A stretch of 64,000 bases of DNA, taken from positions 62,001 through 126,000 of the forward strand of contig NZ_JAFKJN010000011.1 of assembly GCF_017305915.1 (NCBI RefSeq). The letters run 5' to 3'. This document shows, in pieces, positions 25,443 through 33,242 of the stretch (the stretch's first letter is position 1; each line of letters starts with the position of its first letter). The notes under the pieces were generated by a model. It had not been told where the DNA came from. It worked only from the letters and a program-made list of their open reading frames with translations, and made no database searches. Position numbers and translations under genes: made by a program. This DNA comes from Reyranella sp. GTDB taxonomy: Bacteria > Pseudomonadota > Alphaproteobacteria > Reyranellales > Reyranellaceae.

Positions 25443-26561
25443 CTACTTCAATCCGTTCAATTCCCGCTGTCGCCACAAAAAGGCGTCCTGGTCGAAGCCA
25501 TCGGCGATGAGACGCGCCTCGTGCCACTCGACGTCCTGCTGGCGGACGAGAGCGAGATACTGGCGCGGCGGCACGTTGAAGCGCGCGCGAAATGCTCGGC
25601 TGAACTGACTCGTGCCGCCGAAGCCGCAGCTCTTGGCGATGTCCGTCAGCGAGCGCTCGTCCTTGCTGTCTGCCAGCATGAGTCGCAGGGCCTGGTCGAG
25701 CCGACGCGTCGACAGCACGGCGCGAATGCCGCCTTCGGCCGCCAGAAGCCGATAGAGCGACGCGCGTGAGACGTTGGCCGCATCGGCGATCTCGCCCGGC
25801 CCGAGCCGCGGGTTCGCGAGATGCGCGTCGATGTAGTCGAGCGCGGCCCTCCGCCGCGACTTGACGTGATCGGCTTCGTCGCCCGCCAGCCTGGCGCGGG
25901 CGCAGGCGGTCGTCAGCGCCACGATGCCCTCGATCGCCGCCTCGGCTTCGCTCACCGTCAGATCGTCGGCCAGCAAAAAGAGCTCCCGGATCGCGGCGCC
26001 GATCAGGCACGCTGCGCCACTGCCGCGTCGAAAGACGAGGCCGTGCGGCTCGAGCGCCAGCAGGGCCGCGGGCACGCTGTCGCGTGCCAGGTGGACGATG
26101 AGATTCGCATAGTCGGTCGACGCACTGTGAAACGGCCGCGCATAGTCGACGATCGCAACATCGCCCGCCTCGATCCGGTTGCGGCGCCCGGCGCAGTCGG
26201 TCTCACACGAGCCTTCGAGCTCGAGATAGATGATCAGCTGATCGGCGCCGCGCGCAATCTGAGCGGGACCACGCGTCATGGTGAATGCCGTGCCCTGAGT
26301 GCGCATCAAGATCGCGCGGGGCGTCGGGTAAGTGCGGGTGTAAAGCGTGAAGCGTTCTTCCTCCGACGGGTCCGGCAGCGACACCGTGTAGAGGTGCGCG
26401 AGGGTGTCGCGAAACGCCTGCCAGAACTGGGGGCCGAACGCGCGTTGTCCGTTGGTATCCAACCCTTGCAGTTTGGGTGAAGAGTCGCGATCGCTGAAGT
26501 CTTTCCGGGAAAATGCCGCGGGAATGCCTGCTTTCGAAATGTTGGTTCTGGTATCGGCCAT
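25443..26561 (-). CDS. AraC-family transcriptional regulator
   Basis: 372 residues. The C-terminal AraC DNA-binding domain has both helix-turn-helix parts: LGPGEIADAANVSRASLYRLL and SLTDIAKSCGFGGTSQFSRAF, ending in the PPRQYLAL segment. The N-terminal part is the AraC-ligand-binding-like domain (PAQIARGADQLIIYLELEGS). The start at 26561 (ATG, MADTRTNIS) is chosen because the longer frame to 26711 has poor coding character. It is transcribed convergently with the SDR gene, which makes that gene, or the divergent small-gene pair, the candidate targets. Confidence 0.88.
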   Translation of the reverse strand: MADTRTNISKAGIPAAFSRKDFSDRDSSPKLQGLDTNGQRAFGPQFWQAFRDTLAHLYTVSLPDPSEEERFTLYTRTYPTPRAILMRTQGTAFTMTRGPAQIARGADQLIIYLELEGSCETDCAGRRNRIEAGDVAIVDYARPFHSASTDYANLIVHLARDSVPAALLALEPHGLVFRRGSGAACLIGAAIRELFLLADDLTVSEAEAAIEGIVALTTACARARLAGDEADHVKSRRRAALDYIDAHLANPRLGPGEIADAANVSRASLYRLLAAEGGIRAVLSTRRLDQALRLMLADSKDERSLTDIAKSCGFGGTSQFSRAFRARFNVPPRQYLALVRQQDVEWHEARLIADGFDQDAFLWRQRELNGLK

Positions 26562-26829
26562 CGCGACGTTTCTAACACGCAACACGAGGCGGTTGAAGGT
26601 TGGACGTCCGGGACAATTCGATCGCTTGGCACGGCTACATGAAGAACTCTTCCAGGCGAAACTGACACTGGAGATCAAATGATTGACGAGGCGTCTCAAT
26701 CTTTGGCGCAACGCCGGTTCACGCTTGAACCGAATTGACGGCTTCCCCTACATGCGGCGTCACGACAAGCGCATCAGCGCGAACCGATCAACCGGTAGTC
26801 GTGTCGGTCTTGAAGCGGGGAGTTGGGTC

Positions 26830-27099
26830 ATGGCCCTTGGCGACAGTCGATCGGACCGTGGACTTTCGACCGTCGAGATCTTCGCCATAGCCGCCGCTGC
26901 GGCCATCGCCATCGCGGTCGTTGCCTACCATCCGAAGGCCGACGCCGGGAGCATCTCTCTCGGCATGGAGGCGGCCGCACGGCTCCCCGGGACGACGTCC
27001 AGCGCACAGGCCCATCGGACGGCCAGCAACCAACTCGCGACATTTCTGGAGCGCTGGACAAGCACAGCGGACACAGCGGGGGACGACCGTGACCACTAA
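26830..27099 (+). CDS. Small single-pass membrane protein, unknown function
   Basis: 89 residues from an ATG with GGGGAG seven bases upstream. A hydrophobic Ala-rich segment (VEIFAIAAAAAIAIAVVA) at about residues 15-32 suggests one membrane span, followed by a soluble polar tail ending in an Asp-rich stretch. Longer in-frame starts (26752, 26683) exist but have less support. The stop overlaps the next small gene by 11 bases. I do not recognise the family. The 268 bases between the AraC start and this gene hold no other gene. Confidence 0.5.
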   Translation: MALGDSRSDRGLSTVEIFAIAAAAAIAIAVVAYHPKADAGSISLGMEAAARLPGTTSSAQAHRTASNQLATFLERWTSTADTAGDDRDH

Positions 27100-27298
27100 C
27101 TCTGAAGGCAAGAACGTGCCGTCGAAAGGCGAGCTGATTTCGCGGCTGAACCGGCCGACTCGAGAGCAGGTTCTTCAGGCGCACCGCGAACGCGGCCTGA
27201 TGCTGCGCGGCCTGATCGCGGGGGCGGTGCGCTGGGTGGCCCTTGCGTGCGCAGGTCGACGGAGCGGCGGCGCGCCGCGGCGAGCGCGGCAGAGTTAG
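27089..27298 (+). CDS. Small basic protein with amphipathic helix, unknown function
   Basis: 69 residues from a GTG start with GGGGGA just upstream, overlapping the preceding small gene by 11 bases. The sequence has a polar N-terminus, then a likely amphipathic or membrane-associated helix (RERGLMLRGLIAGAVRWVAL), and a very Arg-rich tail (GRRSGGAPRRARQS). I do not recognise it. The overlap suggests that both products are made from one transcript and may act together. Confidence 0.45.
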   Translation: MTTNSEGKNVPSKGELISRLNRPTREQVLQAHRERGLMLRGLIAGAVRWVALACAGRRSGGAPRRARQS

Positions 27299-27433
27299 CG
27301 ACAGCAGCCGCAGGGACATCGGGGCATGGAGACGCTGCTGAGCGGCCTGATCTTCGCCGTTTTCCTGCTCGCGCAGGTCGCCGCGGTCATCTCGATCCAC
27401 GCCGACTGGCCGGAGGCCTGCGGTCCGGCAAGA

Positions 27434-28219
27434 CTAGCCGACGTCGAGCTCGCACCAGACGGGGACGTGGTCGCTGGGCTCGGCCTTGCCGCGCTCGGCC
27501 TTGTCGATGCCGACGGCGGTGAGGCGGTCGGCGGCCTGCGGCGACAGCAGCAGGTGGTCGATGCGCAGGCCGTTGTTCTTCTGCCAGGCGCCGGCCTGGT
27601 AGTCCCAGAAGGTGTAGTGCGGCCCCTCGACATGGAGGGCGCGCACCGCGTCGGTCATGCCCATGTTGAGCAGCGTGCGCAGCGCCTGGCGTGACTGCGG
27701 CTGGGTCAGGGCGTCGTTGGCGAAGGCGGTCGGGCTGAAGACGTCGGCGTCGGTCGGGATGACGTTGTAGTCGCCGCCAAGCACGAACATCTCCTCGGTC
27801 GCCAGCAGCTGGCAGGCGCGCTGGGCCAGCCGGTCCATCCAGGCGATCTTGTAGGCGAACTTGTCGGTATGGATCGGGTTGCCGTTGGGCAGGTACAGCC
27901 CGCCGACGGTCAGCGGGCCCTGGGGCGTCTGCACTCTGCCTTCGATGTAGCGCGCCTGCTCGTCGGTCTCGGGATCGGGCAGCGAGCGGGCGGTGATCTC
28001 GACTGGATGCAGCGACAGGAATGCCACGCCGTTCCAGCTCTTCTGGCCGACGATCTCGACCTTGTAGCCGGCCGCCTCGATCTCGAGCCGCGGGAACTGC
28101 GCCTCCTGGGCCTTGATCTCCTGCAGCACGGCGATGTCGGGCTTGGCGCTCTGCAGCCAGCTGACGAGGTTGCCGGTCCGCTTGCGGACGGAATTGACGT
28201 TCCAGGTCGCGATCTTCAT
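27434..28219 (-). CDS. xthA: Exodeoxyribonuclease III
   Basis: 261-residue AP endonuclease/3'-5' exonuclease acting in base-excision repair. It begins with the typical MKIATWNVNSVRKR; the metal and catalytic residues are in VLQEIKAQE (Glu), GGDYNVIP (Asp, Asn) and SDHVPVWCEL (Asp, His). The family's length (about 260) matches, and it ends with the usual short tail. Its stop lies about 135 bases from the small-gene pair on the other strand. Cytoplasmic. Confidence 0.95.
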   Translation of the reverse strand: MKIATWNVNSVRKRTGNLVSWLQSAKPDIAVLQEIKAQEAQFPRLEIEAAGYKVEIVGQKSWNGVAFLSLHPVEITARSLPDPETDEQARYIEGRVQTPQGPLTVGGLYLPNGNPIHTDKFAYKIAWMDRLAQRACQLLATEEMFVLGGDYNVIPTDADVFSPTAFANDALTQPQSRQALRTLLNMGMTDAVRALHVEGPHYTFWDYQAGAWQKNNGLRIDHLLLSPQAADRLTAVGIDKAERGKAEPSDHVPVWCELDVG

Positions 28220-28267
28220 GCCCGAAAAATACTGTATCCTGTAGGCTGTTGTCGTTGGGGGAGAGTC

Positions 28268-28567
28268 ATGACGCGTATTTCAGCCCTTGCCTTCGTGGCG
28301 TTTATGGCCCTGGCCCCGGCCGCGCACGCCGACGACTTCATGGATGCCTGCATGCTGGGCAACAGTCCGGCGAGCGACATGCCCAGGACCTGTGCCTGCA
28401 TCTCGACCAAGATCGCGGCCGATGTCCGCGCCGATGCGACGGCCGCCTTGCGGCGGTCCTACGAGGCGACGCGGGATACCTCGAAGTCGATCGATCCGTC
28501 GACCCTGCCGCCGAATCTGATGCGGGGATTGCAGGCCTACGTGGCTGCCCAGGCCGACTGCCTGTGA
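28268..28567 (+). CDS. Small exported Cys-containing protein, unknown
   Basis: 99 residues with a clear Sec signal peptide (MTRISALAFVAFMALAPAAHA, 21 residues as three sub-blocks, cleavage before DDFMD). The mature part of about 78 residues has four cysteines in a C...CxC...C pattern (DACML, RTCACIST, ADCL), suggesting a disulfide-stabilised periplasmic protein. GGGGGAGAGTC precedes the ATG. The XthA gene diverges across 48 bases. I do not recognise the family. Confidence 0.6.
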   Translation: MTRISALAFVAFMALAPAAHADDFMDACMLGNSPASDMPRTCACISTKIAADVRADATAALRRSYEATRDTSKSIDPSTLPPNLMRGLQAYVAAQADCL

Positions 28568-28573
28568 CCTGAG

Positions 28574-28906
28574 CTAGACACTAAAGGAGTTGCCGCAGCC
28601 GCAGGACGAGGTGGCGTTGGGGTTCTTCACCTGGAAGGCCGACCCCACCATCTCCTCGACATAGTCGAGCTCGCTGCCCTTCAGGAACTCGAGCGAGGTC
28701 GAATCGACCACCACCGCGGCGCCGTCGTGCTCGATCAGCAGGTCGTCGTCGTTTTTCTGTTCCTCGAACGAGAAATTGTACTGGAAGCCGGAGCAGCCGC
28801 CGCCCAGGACCGCGACCCGCATCATCACGGGTTTCGGCTCCTTGGCGGCCAGGAAAGCGATGCGCTTGGCGGCGTTGGGGGAAACGCTAAACTGGGTCTC
28901 GCTCAT
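28574..28906 (-). CDS. erpA: Iron-sulfur cluster insertion protein ErpA/IscA-like
   Basis: 110-residue A-type carrier that delivers Fe-S clusters to target proteins. The three ligand cysteines are present: Cys38 in GGGCSGFQY and Cys102 and Cys104 in SSCGCGNSF, with FEEQKNDDDLLIEHDG between them. The acidic Asp/Glu stretch in the middle is usual for ErpA. Isolated from other isc/suf genes here. It converges with the small exported gene and diverges from the EamA gene. Confidence 0.93.
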   Translation of the reverse strand: MSETQFSVSPNAAKRIAFLAAKEPKPVMMRVAVLGGGCSGFQYNFSFEEQKNDDDLLIEHDGAAVVVDSTSLEFLKGSELDYVEEMVGSAFQVKNPNATSSCGCGNSFSV

Positions 28907-28946
28907 GTCCTACAAGATGTGGGTCGGGGCCAGTTTCGTCAATGGG

Positions 28947-29843
28947 TCAGGCCAGGGCTTCCAGGCCCCGTGCACGGGCCCGAATCCGCTCCCTGTGGAG
29001 GACATAGAGCCCGGAGCCGATCACCAGCGGCAGCCCGAGCCAGACCGTCCAGGACGGCTCCTCCTTGAACCACAGGTAGCCGTAGAGCATCGCCAGCACG
29101 ATACCGGCATAATCGAACGGCGCCAGGACGGCGGCCGGGGCGAGCCGCCAGGCCCGGGTCACCAGCACCTGCGCCACCCCGCCCAGCAGACCGAGCAGCA
29201 GCAGCCAGACCCAGTCGATGGCCGTCGGCCACACCCATTCGGGGATGGCGAGGCCGAGGGAAACGCCGCTCGAGACGATCGAGAACCAGAAGAGGGTGGC
29301 GGCGTCCGAATCGTGCCGGCTGATCGCCCGCACCAGCACGGTCGACAGCGAGTAGCAGAAGGTCGCCGCCAGCACGACCAGCGAGATGGTGTGGAAGGAG
29401 ATGCCGAACGGATCGAGCATCACGATCACGCCGACGAAACCGACCGCGACCGCGCTCCAGCGCCGCCAGCCGACCTGCTCGCCGAGCAGCGGCACCGCCA
29501 GCCCGACCATGAAGAAGGGTGCCGCGAAGGAGATTGCGTAGGCGTCGACCAGCGGCATCCGCGGGAAGACGTAGAAGAAGCCCGCCGTGCTGCCGAGGCC
29601 GGCCATGATGCGGACCGCCTGCAGCCACGGCCGATTGCTGCGCACGATGCGGAGGTCGCCGGCACGCCAGACGATGACGGCGACCGGGATCATCGCCACG
29701 GTGCTGCGGAACAGCATCAGCTGGAACGGCCCGTAGACGCCGCCCAGCGCCTTCACCATGGCGTCCATGGTGCAGAAGAGCAGGAGCGAGCCCAGCTTGA
29801 AGTAGATGCCGGACAGGGACGCGTGGACGGGGCCGGTGAGCAT
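28947..29843 (-). CDS. EamA/DMT-family transporter
   Basis: 298-residue inner-membrane protein with about ten hydrophobic segments in two EamA repeats. The first repeat includes SLLLFCTMDAMVKALGGVY and the second FCYSLSTVLVRAISR and GGVAQVLVTRAWRL. The C-terminus is Arg-rich. Members export amino acids or drugs, or import nucleotide-sugar-like compounds; direction and substrate are not predicted. It lies between ErpA and the cyclase and is divergent from the latter across about 85 bases. Confidence 0.88.
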   Translation of the reverse strand: MLTGPVHASLSGIYFKLGSLLLFCTMDAMVKALGGVYGPFQLMLFRSTVAMIPVAVIVWRAGDLRIVRSNRPWLQAVRIMAGLGSTAGFFYVFPRMPLVDAYAISFAAPFFMVGLAVPLLGEQVGWRRWSAVAVGFVGVIVMLDPFGISFHTISLVVLAATFCYSLSTVLVRAISRHDSDAATLFWFSIVSSGVSLGLAIPEWVWPTAIDWVWLLLLGLLGGVAQVLVTRAWRLAPAAVLAPFDYAGIVLAMLYGYLWFKEEPSWTVWLGLPLVIGSGLYVLHRERIRARARGLEALA

Positions 29844-29929
29844 GATCTCGGCGACTGGCGTAAGGGCGCGCTATTTGGCTTGGGAGCCGACGTTCCGTAA
29901 AGTGAGTTCGGCAGGGAGATGTCCACCGG

Positions 29930-32218
29930 ATGCGCTGGCTCTGGCGTTGGTTGTTTGGCGGGGATAGAGCGCCGCGCGCGCCGATCCTGGTGGCGCTGCT
30001 GGTCCTGCTGAACGCGCTGCTGCTGCGCATTGCCGATCCGCCGGTCCTGAACCGGCTGCGCGACATCGCCTTCGACAACTACCAGCGCCTCAAGCCGCGC
30101 GAGCGGCCAGCCGACATCCCGGTGCGCATCGTCGACATCGACGAGGCGGCGCTGGCCGAATACGGCCAGTGGCCGTGGCCGCGCACCCTGCTGGCGACGC
30201 TGATCGAGAAGCTCGCCGAGAAGGGTGCGGCGGTGATTGCCTTCGACGTGGTGTTCGCGGAGCCTGACCGCACCTCGCTCGGCCAGATGGTCAAAGGCCT
30301 GCCGGACGACGCGCTCTCGGCAGAGCTCAGGCTCCTGGCCGAGAAAGCGCCGGACAACGACCGGATTTTCGCCGCGGCGATCAAGGACGCCACGGTCATC
30401 ACGGGCTTCGGCTTCGACGCCCATGGCGGGTCGGTGCCGCCGCGCCGCTTCGCCGGCGTCGCCCACAACACCGGCGAGCAGAACGCGAAGTCGGTGTCGC
30501 AGCTGATCGCCCAGTTCATCCCGCAGCAGACCGGCGCGGTGAAGACCATCGACGTGCTCGAATCCGCCGCCCAGGGCGGCGGCAGCGTCACCACCGAGGT
30601 CGACAGCGCGATCGTACGAGAGGTGCCGATGCTGTTCCGCCTCGCCGGCCAGCGCGACGAGGATCTCTTTCCGGCGCTGTCGATCGAGACCTTGCGCGTC
30701 GTCCAGGGCGCCTCGACCTACCTGGTGCGCTGGTCGGGCGCGCAGGGCTTCGAATCGTTCGGCGCGCGCACCGGCGTCGGCGCGATCCGGGTCGGCAATG
30801 CCTCGATCGACACCGACGCGCACGGCCGGGTGGCGCTCTACGACACCGGTCACCTGGCGGAGCGCTTCGTTTCGGCGCGCGACGTGTTGAAGGGCGCCGT
30901 GCCGGCGGAGAAGATCGACAGCCACATCGTGTTCGTCGGCACCTCGGCGGTCGGCCTGAAGGATCTGCGCAACACGCCGCTGCAGAGCTCGGTGCCGGGC
31001 GTCGAGATCCATGCCCAAATCGTCGAGCAGATCCTGAGCCAGAATTTCCTCGAGCGGCCGGATTACGCCGATGGCGCGGAGTTCCTCTATCTCGCGGCGA
31101 TCGGCCTGGTGTTCGTGATCCTGATCCCGCGGCTGAAGGCGGCGACGATGTTCCTTGTGGCGGCGCTGTTCGTCGCCATCGGCATCGCCGTGCCGTGGCT
31201 CGCCTTCACTCGAATCCATCTGCTGTTCGACCCGATCTATCCGCCGGTCACGCTGGCGGCGATCTACATCACGGGCTCGGCGCTCTCCTTCATGCGCGCC
31301 GAGCGCGACCGCCGCGAGATCCGCGGCGCCTTCAACCTCTATTTGTCGCCCGACCAGGTCGAGGCGGTGGTGCGCAATCCCGAGCTGCTGGCGCTGGGCG
31401 GCGAGCAGCGCGAGATCACAGTGATGTTCACTGACGTGCGCGGCTTCACCCGCATCTCCGAGCAGTTCGACCCCCAGGGCCTGACCCGCTTTATGAACCG
31501 GCTGCTGACGCCGATGACCGGGCTGATCCAGGAGCGCCGCGGAACCATCGACAAATACATGGGCGACGCCATCATGGCGTTCTGGAATGCGCCGGTCGAT
31601 GTGCCCAATCATGCCCAGCGGGCCTGCGAGACCTCGCTCGCCATGCAGGCGCGCCTGGTCGAACTCAACGCCGAATGGAGGACGGAAGCCGAGGCGGAGG
31701 GCCGGCCGCACATCCCGGTCGCGATCGGCATCGGCCTCAACACCGGCCAGGCGACGGTCGGCAACTTCGGCTCGACGCAGCGGCTGCAGTATTCCTGCCT
31801 GGGCGACGAGGTGAACCTCGCTTCGCGGCTGGAGGGGCTGTGCAAGACCTACGCCGTCGGCATCGTCGTCGGCGAGAACACGTGGCGGCAGGCGTCTGAG
31901 TTCGCGATGATCGAGCTCGACCTCGTGATGGTGAAGGGCAAGACCGAGCCGGAGCGCATCTGCGCGCTGGCCGGCGATGCGTCCGTCGCGGCGCGGCCGG
32001 CGTTCAAGACACTGGTCGATCGCCAGGAGGCGTTCCTCATCCTCTACCGCACGGGCGCCTTCTCCGAGGCCTTGTCGGTCATCGCGGAGTGCGCTGAAGC
32101 GGCACAGGCATTGGGCTGGCGGCAGGGCTATTACGAAATGATGCGCGAGCGGGTCGACGGGCTGATCGACGATTCGCCGCCGGATTGGAACGGAGTGTAT
32201 GTCGCCACCGAGAAGTAG
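29930..32218 (+). CDS. CHASE2-domain adenylate/guanylate cyclase
   Basis: 762-residue class III nucleotide cyclase. An N-terminal membrane segment (LVALLVLLNALLL) is followed by a large periplasmic CHASE2 sensor (about residues 45-375), two or three hydrophobic segments near 385-460, then a cytoplasmic cyclase domain (about 490-680). Metal-binding Asp residues lie in FTDVRGFTRIS and KYMGDAIMAFW, and the substrate/transition-state region is YSCLGDEVNLASRLEGL with Asn and Arg intact. It would make cAMP (or cGMP) in response to an external signal. The C-terminal 70 residues are helical and poorly conserved. The stop overlaps the next gene by 20 bases. Confidence 0.92.
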   Translation: MRWLWRWLFGGDRAPRAPILVALLVLLNALLLRIADPPVLNRLRDIAFDNYQRLKPRERPADIPVRIVDIDEAALAEYGQWPWPRTLLATLIEKLAEKGAAVIAFDVVFAEPDRTSLGQMVKGLPDDALSAELRLLAEKAPDNDRIFAAAIKDATVITGFGFDAHGGSVPPRRFAGVAHNTGEQNAKSVSQLIAQFIPQQTGAVKTIDVLESAAQGGGSVTTEVDSAIVREVPMLFRLAGQRDEDLFPALSIETLRVVQGASTYLVRWSGAQGFESFGARTGVGAIRVGNASIDTDAHGRVALYDTGHLAERFVSARDVLKGAVPAEKIDSHIVFVGTSAVGLKDLRNTPLQSSVPGVEIHAQIVEQILSQNFLERPDYADGAEFLYLAAIGLVFVILIPRLKAATMFLVAALFVAIGIAVPWLAFTRIHLLFDPIYPPVTLAAIYITGSALSFMRAERDRREIRGAFNLYLSPDQVEAVVRNPELLALGGEQREITVMFTDVRGFTRISEQFDPQGLTRFMNRLLTPMTGLIQERRGTIDKYMGDAIMAFWNAPVDVPNHAQRACETSLAMQARLVELNAEWRTEAEAEGRPHIPVAIGIGLNTGQATVGNFGSTQRLQYSCLGDEVNLASRLEGLCKTYAVGIVVGENTWRQASEFAMIELDLVMVKGKTEPERICALAGDASVAARPAFKTLVDRQEAFLILYRTGAFSEALSVIAECAEAAQALGWRQGYYEMMRERVDGLIDDSPPDWNGVYVATEK

Positions 32219-33110
32219 CGCGCTTGAGTCCGTCGAAGCGTTGGTCTGCCGCGATGTCGGCCGCGGTACGCAGGCCCTGATCGAGGCGAGCCGCGGCGAG
32301 CTGGCGGTGGCGGCGCGCGCGCTTGCCCACGCCACGAGCATCGGCTTCATCACCGGCTTCTTCGTGCCGCGCGACGGCGTGGCGGCACCGGAAACCGACG
32401 GCCCGGTCGGCACGGCGCTGCTCGCTGCGGCGCTCGGCGCCTGCGGCGTGCCGGTAAGGATCGCCGTCGATTCGCCCTGCGCCGACGCCGTGCGCGCGGC
32501 AGTGCACGAGACCGGGATCGAGGTGGGCGTGGACGAGGTCGGCGTCGAGGATCGTCCCGGCATCGAGCGGGTCGCCGCGGCATGGCGCGCGGCGGGCGTC
32601 AGCCATGCCGTCGCCATCGAGCGCTGCGGCCTCAGCCCCGACGGCCGGCCGCGCAACATGCGTGGCGCCGACGTCTCGCCGTGGACCGCGCCGCTCGACG
32701 ATCTCTACACCGCCGGCGACTGGGTGCGGCTGGGCGTCGGCGACGGCGGCAACGAGATCGGCATGGGCAAGCTGCCGGCCGGCCTGATCGCGCGCACCGT
32801 GCCGAACGGCGAGAAGATCGCCTGCATCACCTCGTGCGATCATCTGGTGGTGGCCGGCGTGTCGAATTGGGGCGCCTACGGGCTGATGGCGGCGCTGGCA
32901 GTCGTGCACGCGCCGTGGTCGCCGGTGCTGTCCCGGTTCCTGACCGCGGAACGGGACCACGCGATCACCCAGGCGATCGTAGAGAAGGCGGGCGCCGTCG
33001 ACGGTGTCACGGCGCGAAACGAGCCCACGGTCGACGGCTTTCCGGCCGACGTGCATGCCGAGGTGATCGACGGGCTGCGCCGCATTGCTTGGGGTCAGGC
33101 GGCGGACTAG
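32199..33110 (+). CDS. Glutamate cyclase-like protein (DUF4392 family)
   Basis: 303-residue protein of the DUF4392/D-glutamate cyclase family, whose eukaryotic relative DGLUCY turns D-glutamate into 5-oxo-D-proline. The hallmark is GVGDGGNEIGMGKLPAG near residue 188, plus ERCGLSPDGRPRNMRG. It has no signal peptide. Its ATG lies 20 bases inside the end of the cyclase gene, implying translational coupling. A pyroglutamyl peptidase at 48.4 kb also handles pyroglutamate, but the two are far apart, so a link is only speculative. Biochemical activity is inferred from family, not certain. Confidence 0.85.
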   Translation: MSPPRSSALESVEALVCRDVGRGTQALIEASRGELAVAARALAHATSIGFITGFFVPRDGVAAPETDGPVGTALLAAALGACGVPVRIAVDSPCADAVRAAVHETGIEVGVDEVGVEDRPGIERVAAAWRAAGVSHAVAIERCGLSPDGRPRNMRGADVSPWTAPLDDLYTAGDWVRLGVGDGGNEIGMGKLPAGLIARTVPNGEKIACITSCDHLVVAGVSNWGAYGLMAALAVVHAPWSPVLSRFLTAERDHAITQAIVEKAGAVDGVTARNEPTVDGFPADVHAEVIDGLRRIAWGQAAD

Positions 33111-33152
33111 GGCATATTCCGTTCGGCTGGAATCAGCCGAACGGAATATGCC
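33111..33152. repeat. Perfect hairpin repeat unit A (18-bp arms)
   Basis: Arms at 33111-33128 (starting GGCATATTCC, ending GTTCGGCT) and 33135-33152 are exact reverse complements, with a 6-base centre GGAATC whose outer bases also pair. It starts one base after a stop codon, where an intrinsic terminator could sit, but no T-run follows. The AT-rich ends and TTCCGTTCGG core look like a repetitive extragenic palindrome. Confidence 0.7.
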
Positions 33153-33179
33153 TGCTGCAACAACAACCCCCGTGCGCGC

Positions 33180-33225
33180 ATTTCCGAGCAGATGGAACCG
33201 CTCGCGGTTCCATCTGCTCGGAAAT
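33180..33225. repeat. Perfect hairpin repeat unit B (21-bp arms)
   Basis: Arms at 33180-33200 and 33205-33225 are exact reverse complements around the 4-base loop CTCG. Key bases are TTTCCGAGCAGATGG at the outside and AACCG next to the loop. It lies 27 bases downstream of unit A and 17 bases before the acyl-CoA dehydrogenase ATG. The unit ends with TCGCTCTAG, a suffix often seen with palindromic repeats in related bacteria, from general knowledge. Confidence 0.75.
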
Positions 33226-33242
33226 CGCTCTAGAACGCCGCC

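Noticed and set aside
27326-27694. A 122-codon frame starting with METLLSGLIFAVFLLAQ
   Set aside because: The first 37 codons look plausible but the rest runs antisense through xthA and has no coding character. It could be a broken small gene, so I mention it only in the small-gene finding.
29753-32659. A 968-codon minus-strand open frame opposite the cyclase gene
   Set aside because: Antisense to the CHASE2-cyclase gene, which has intact catalytic motifs. The antisense frame has none.
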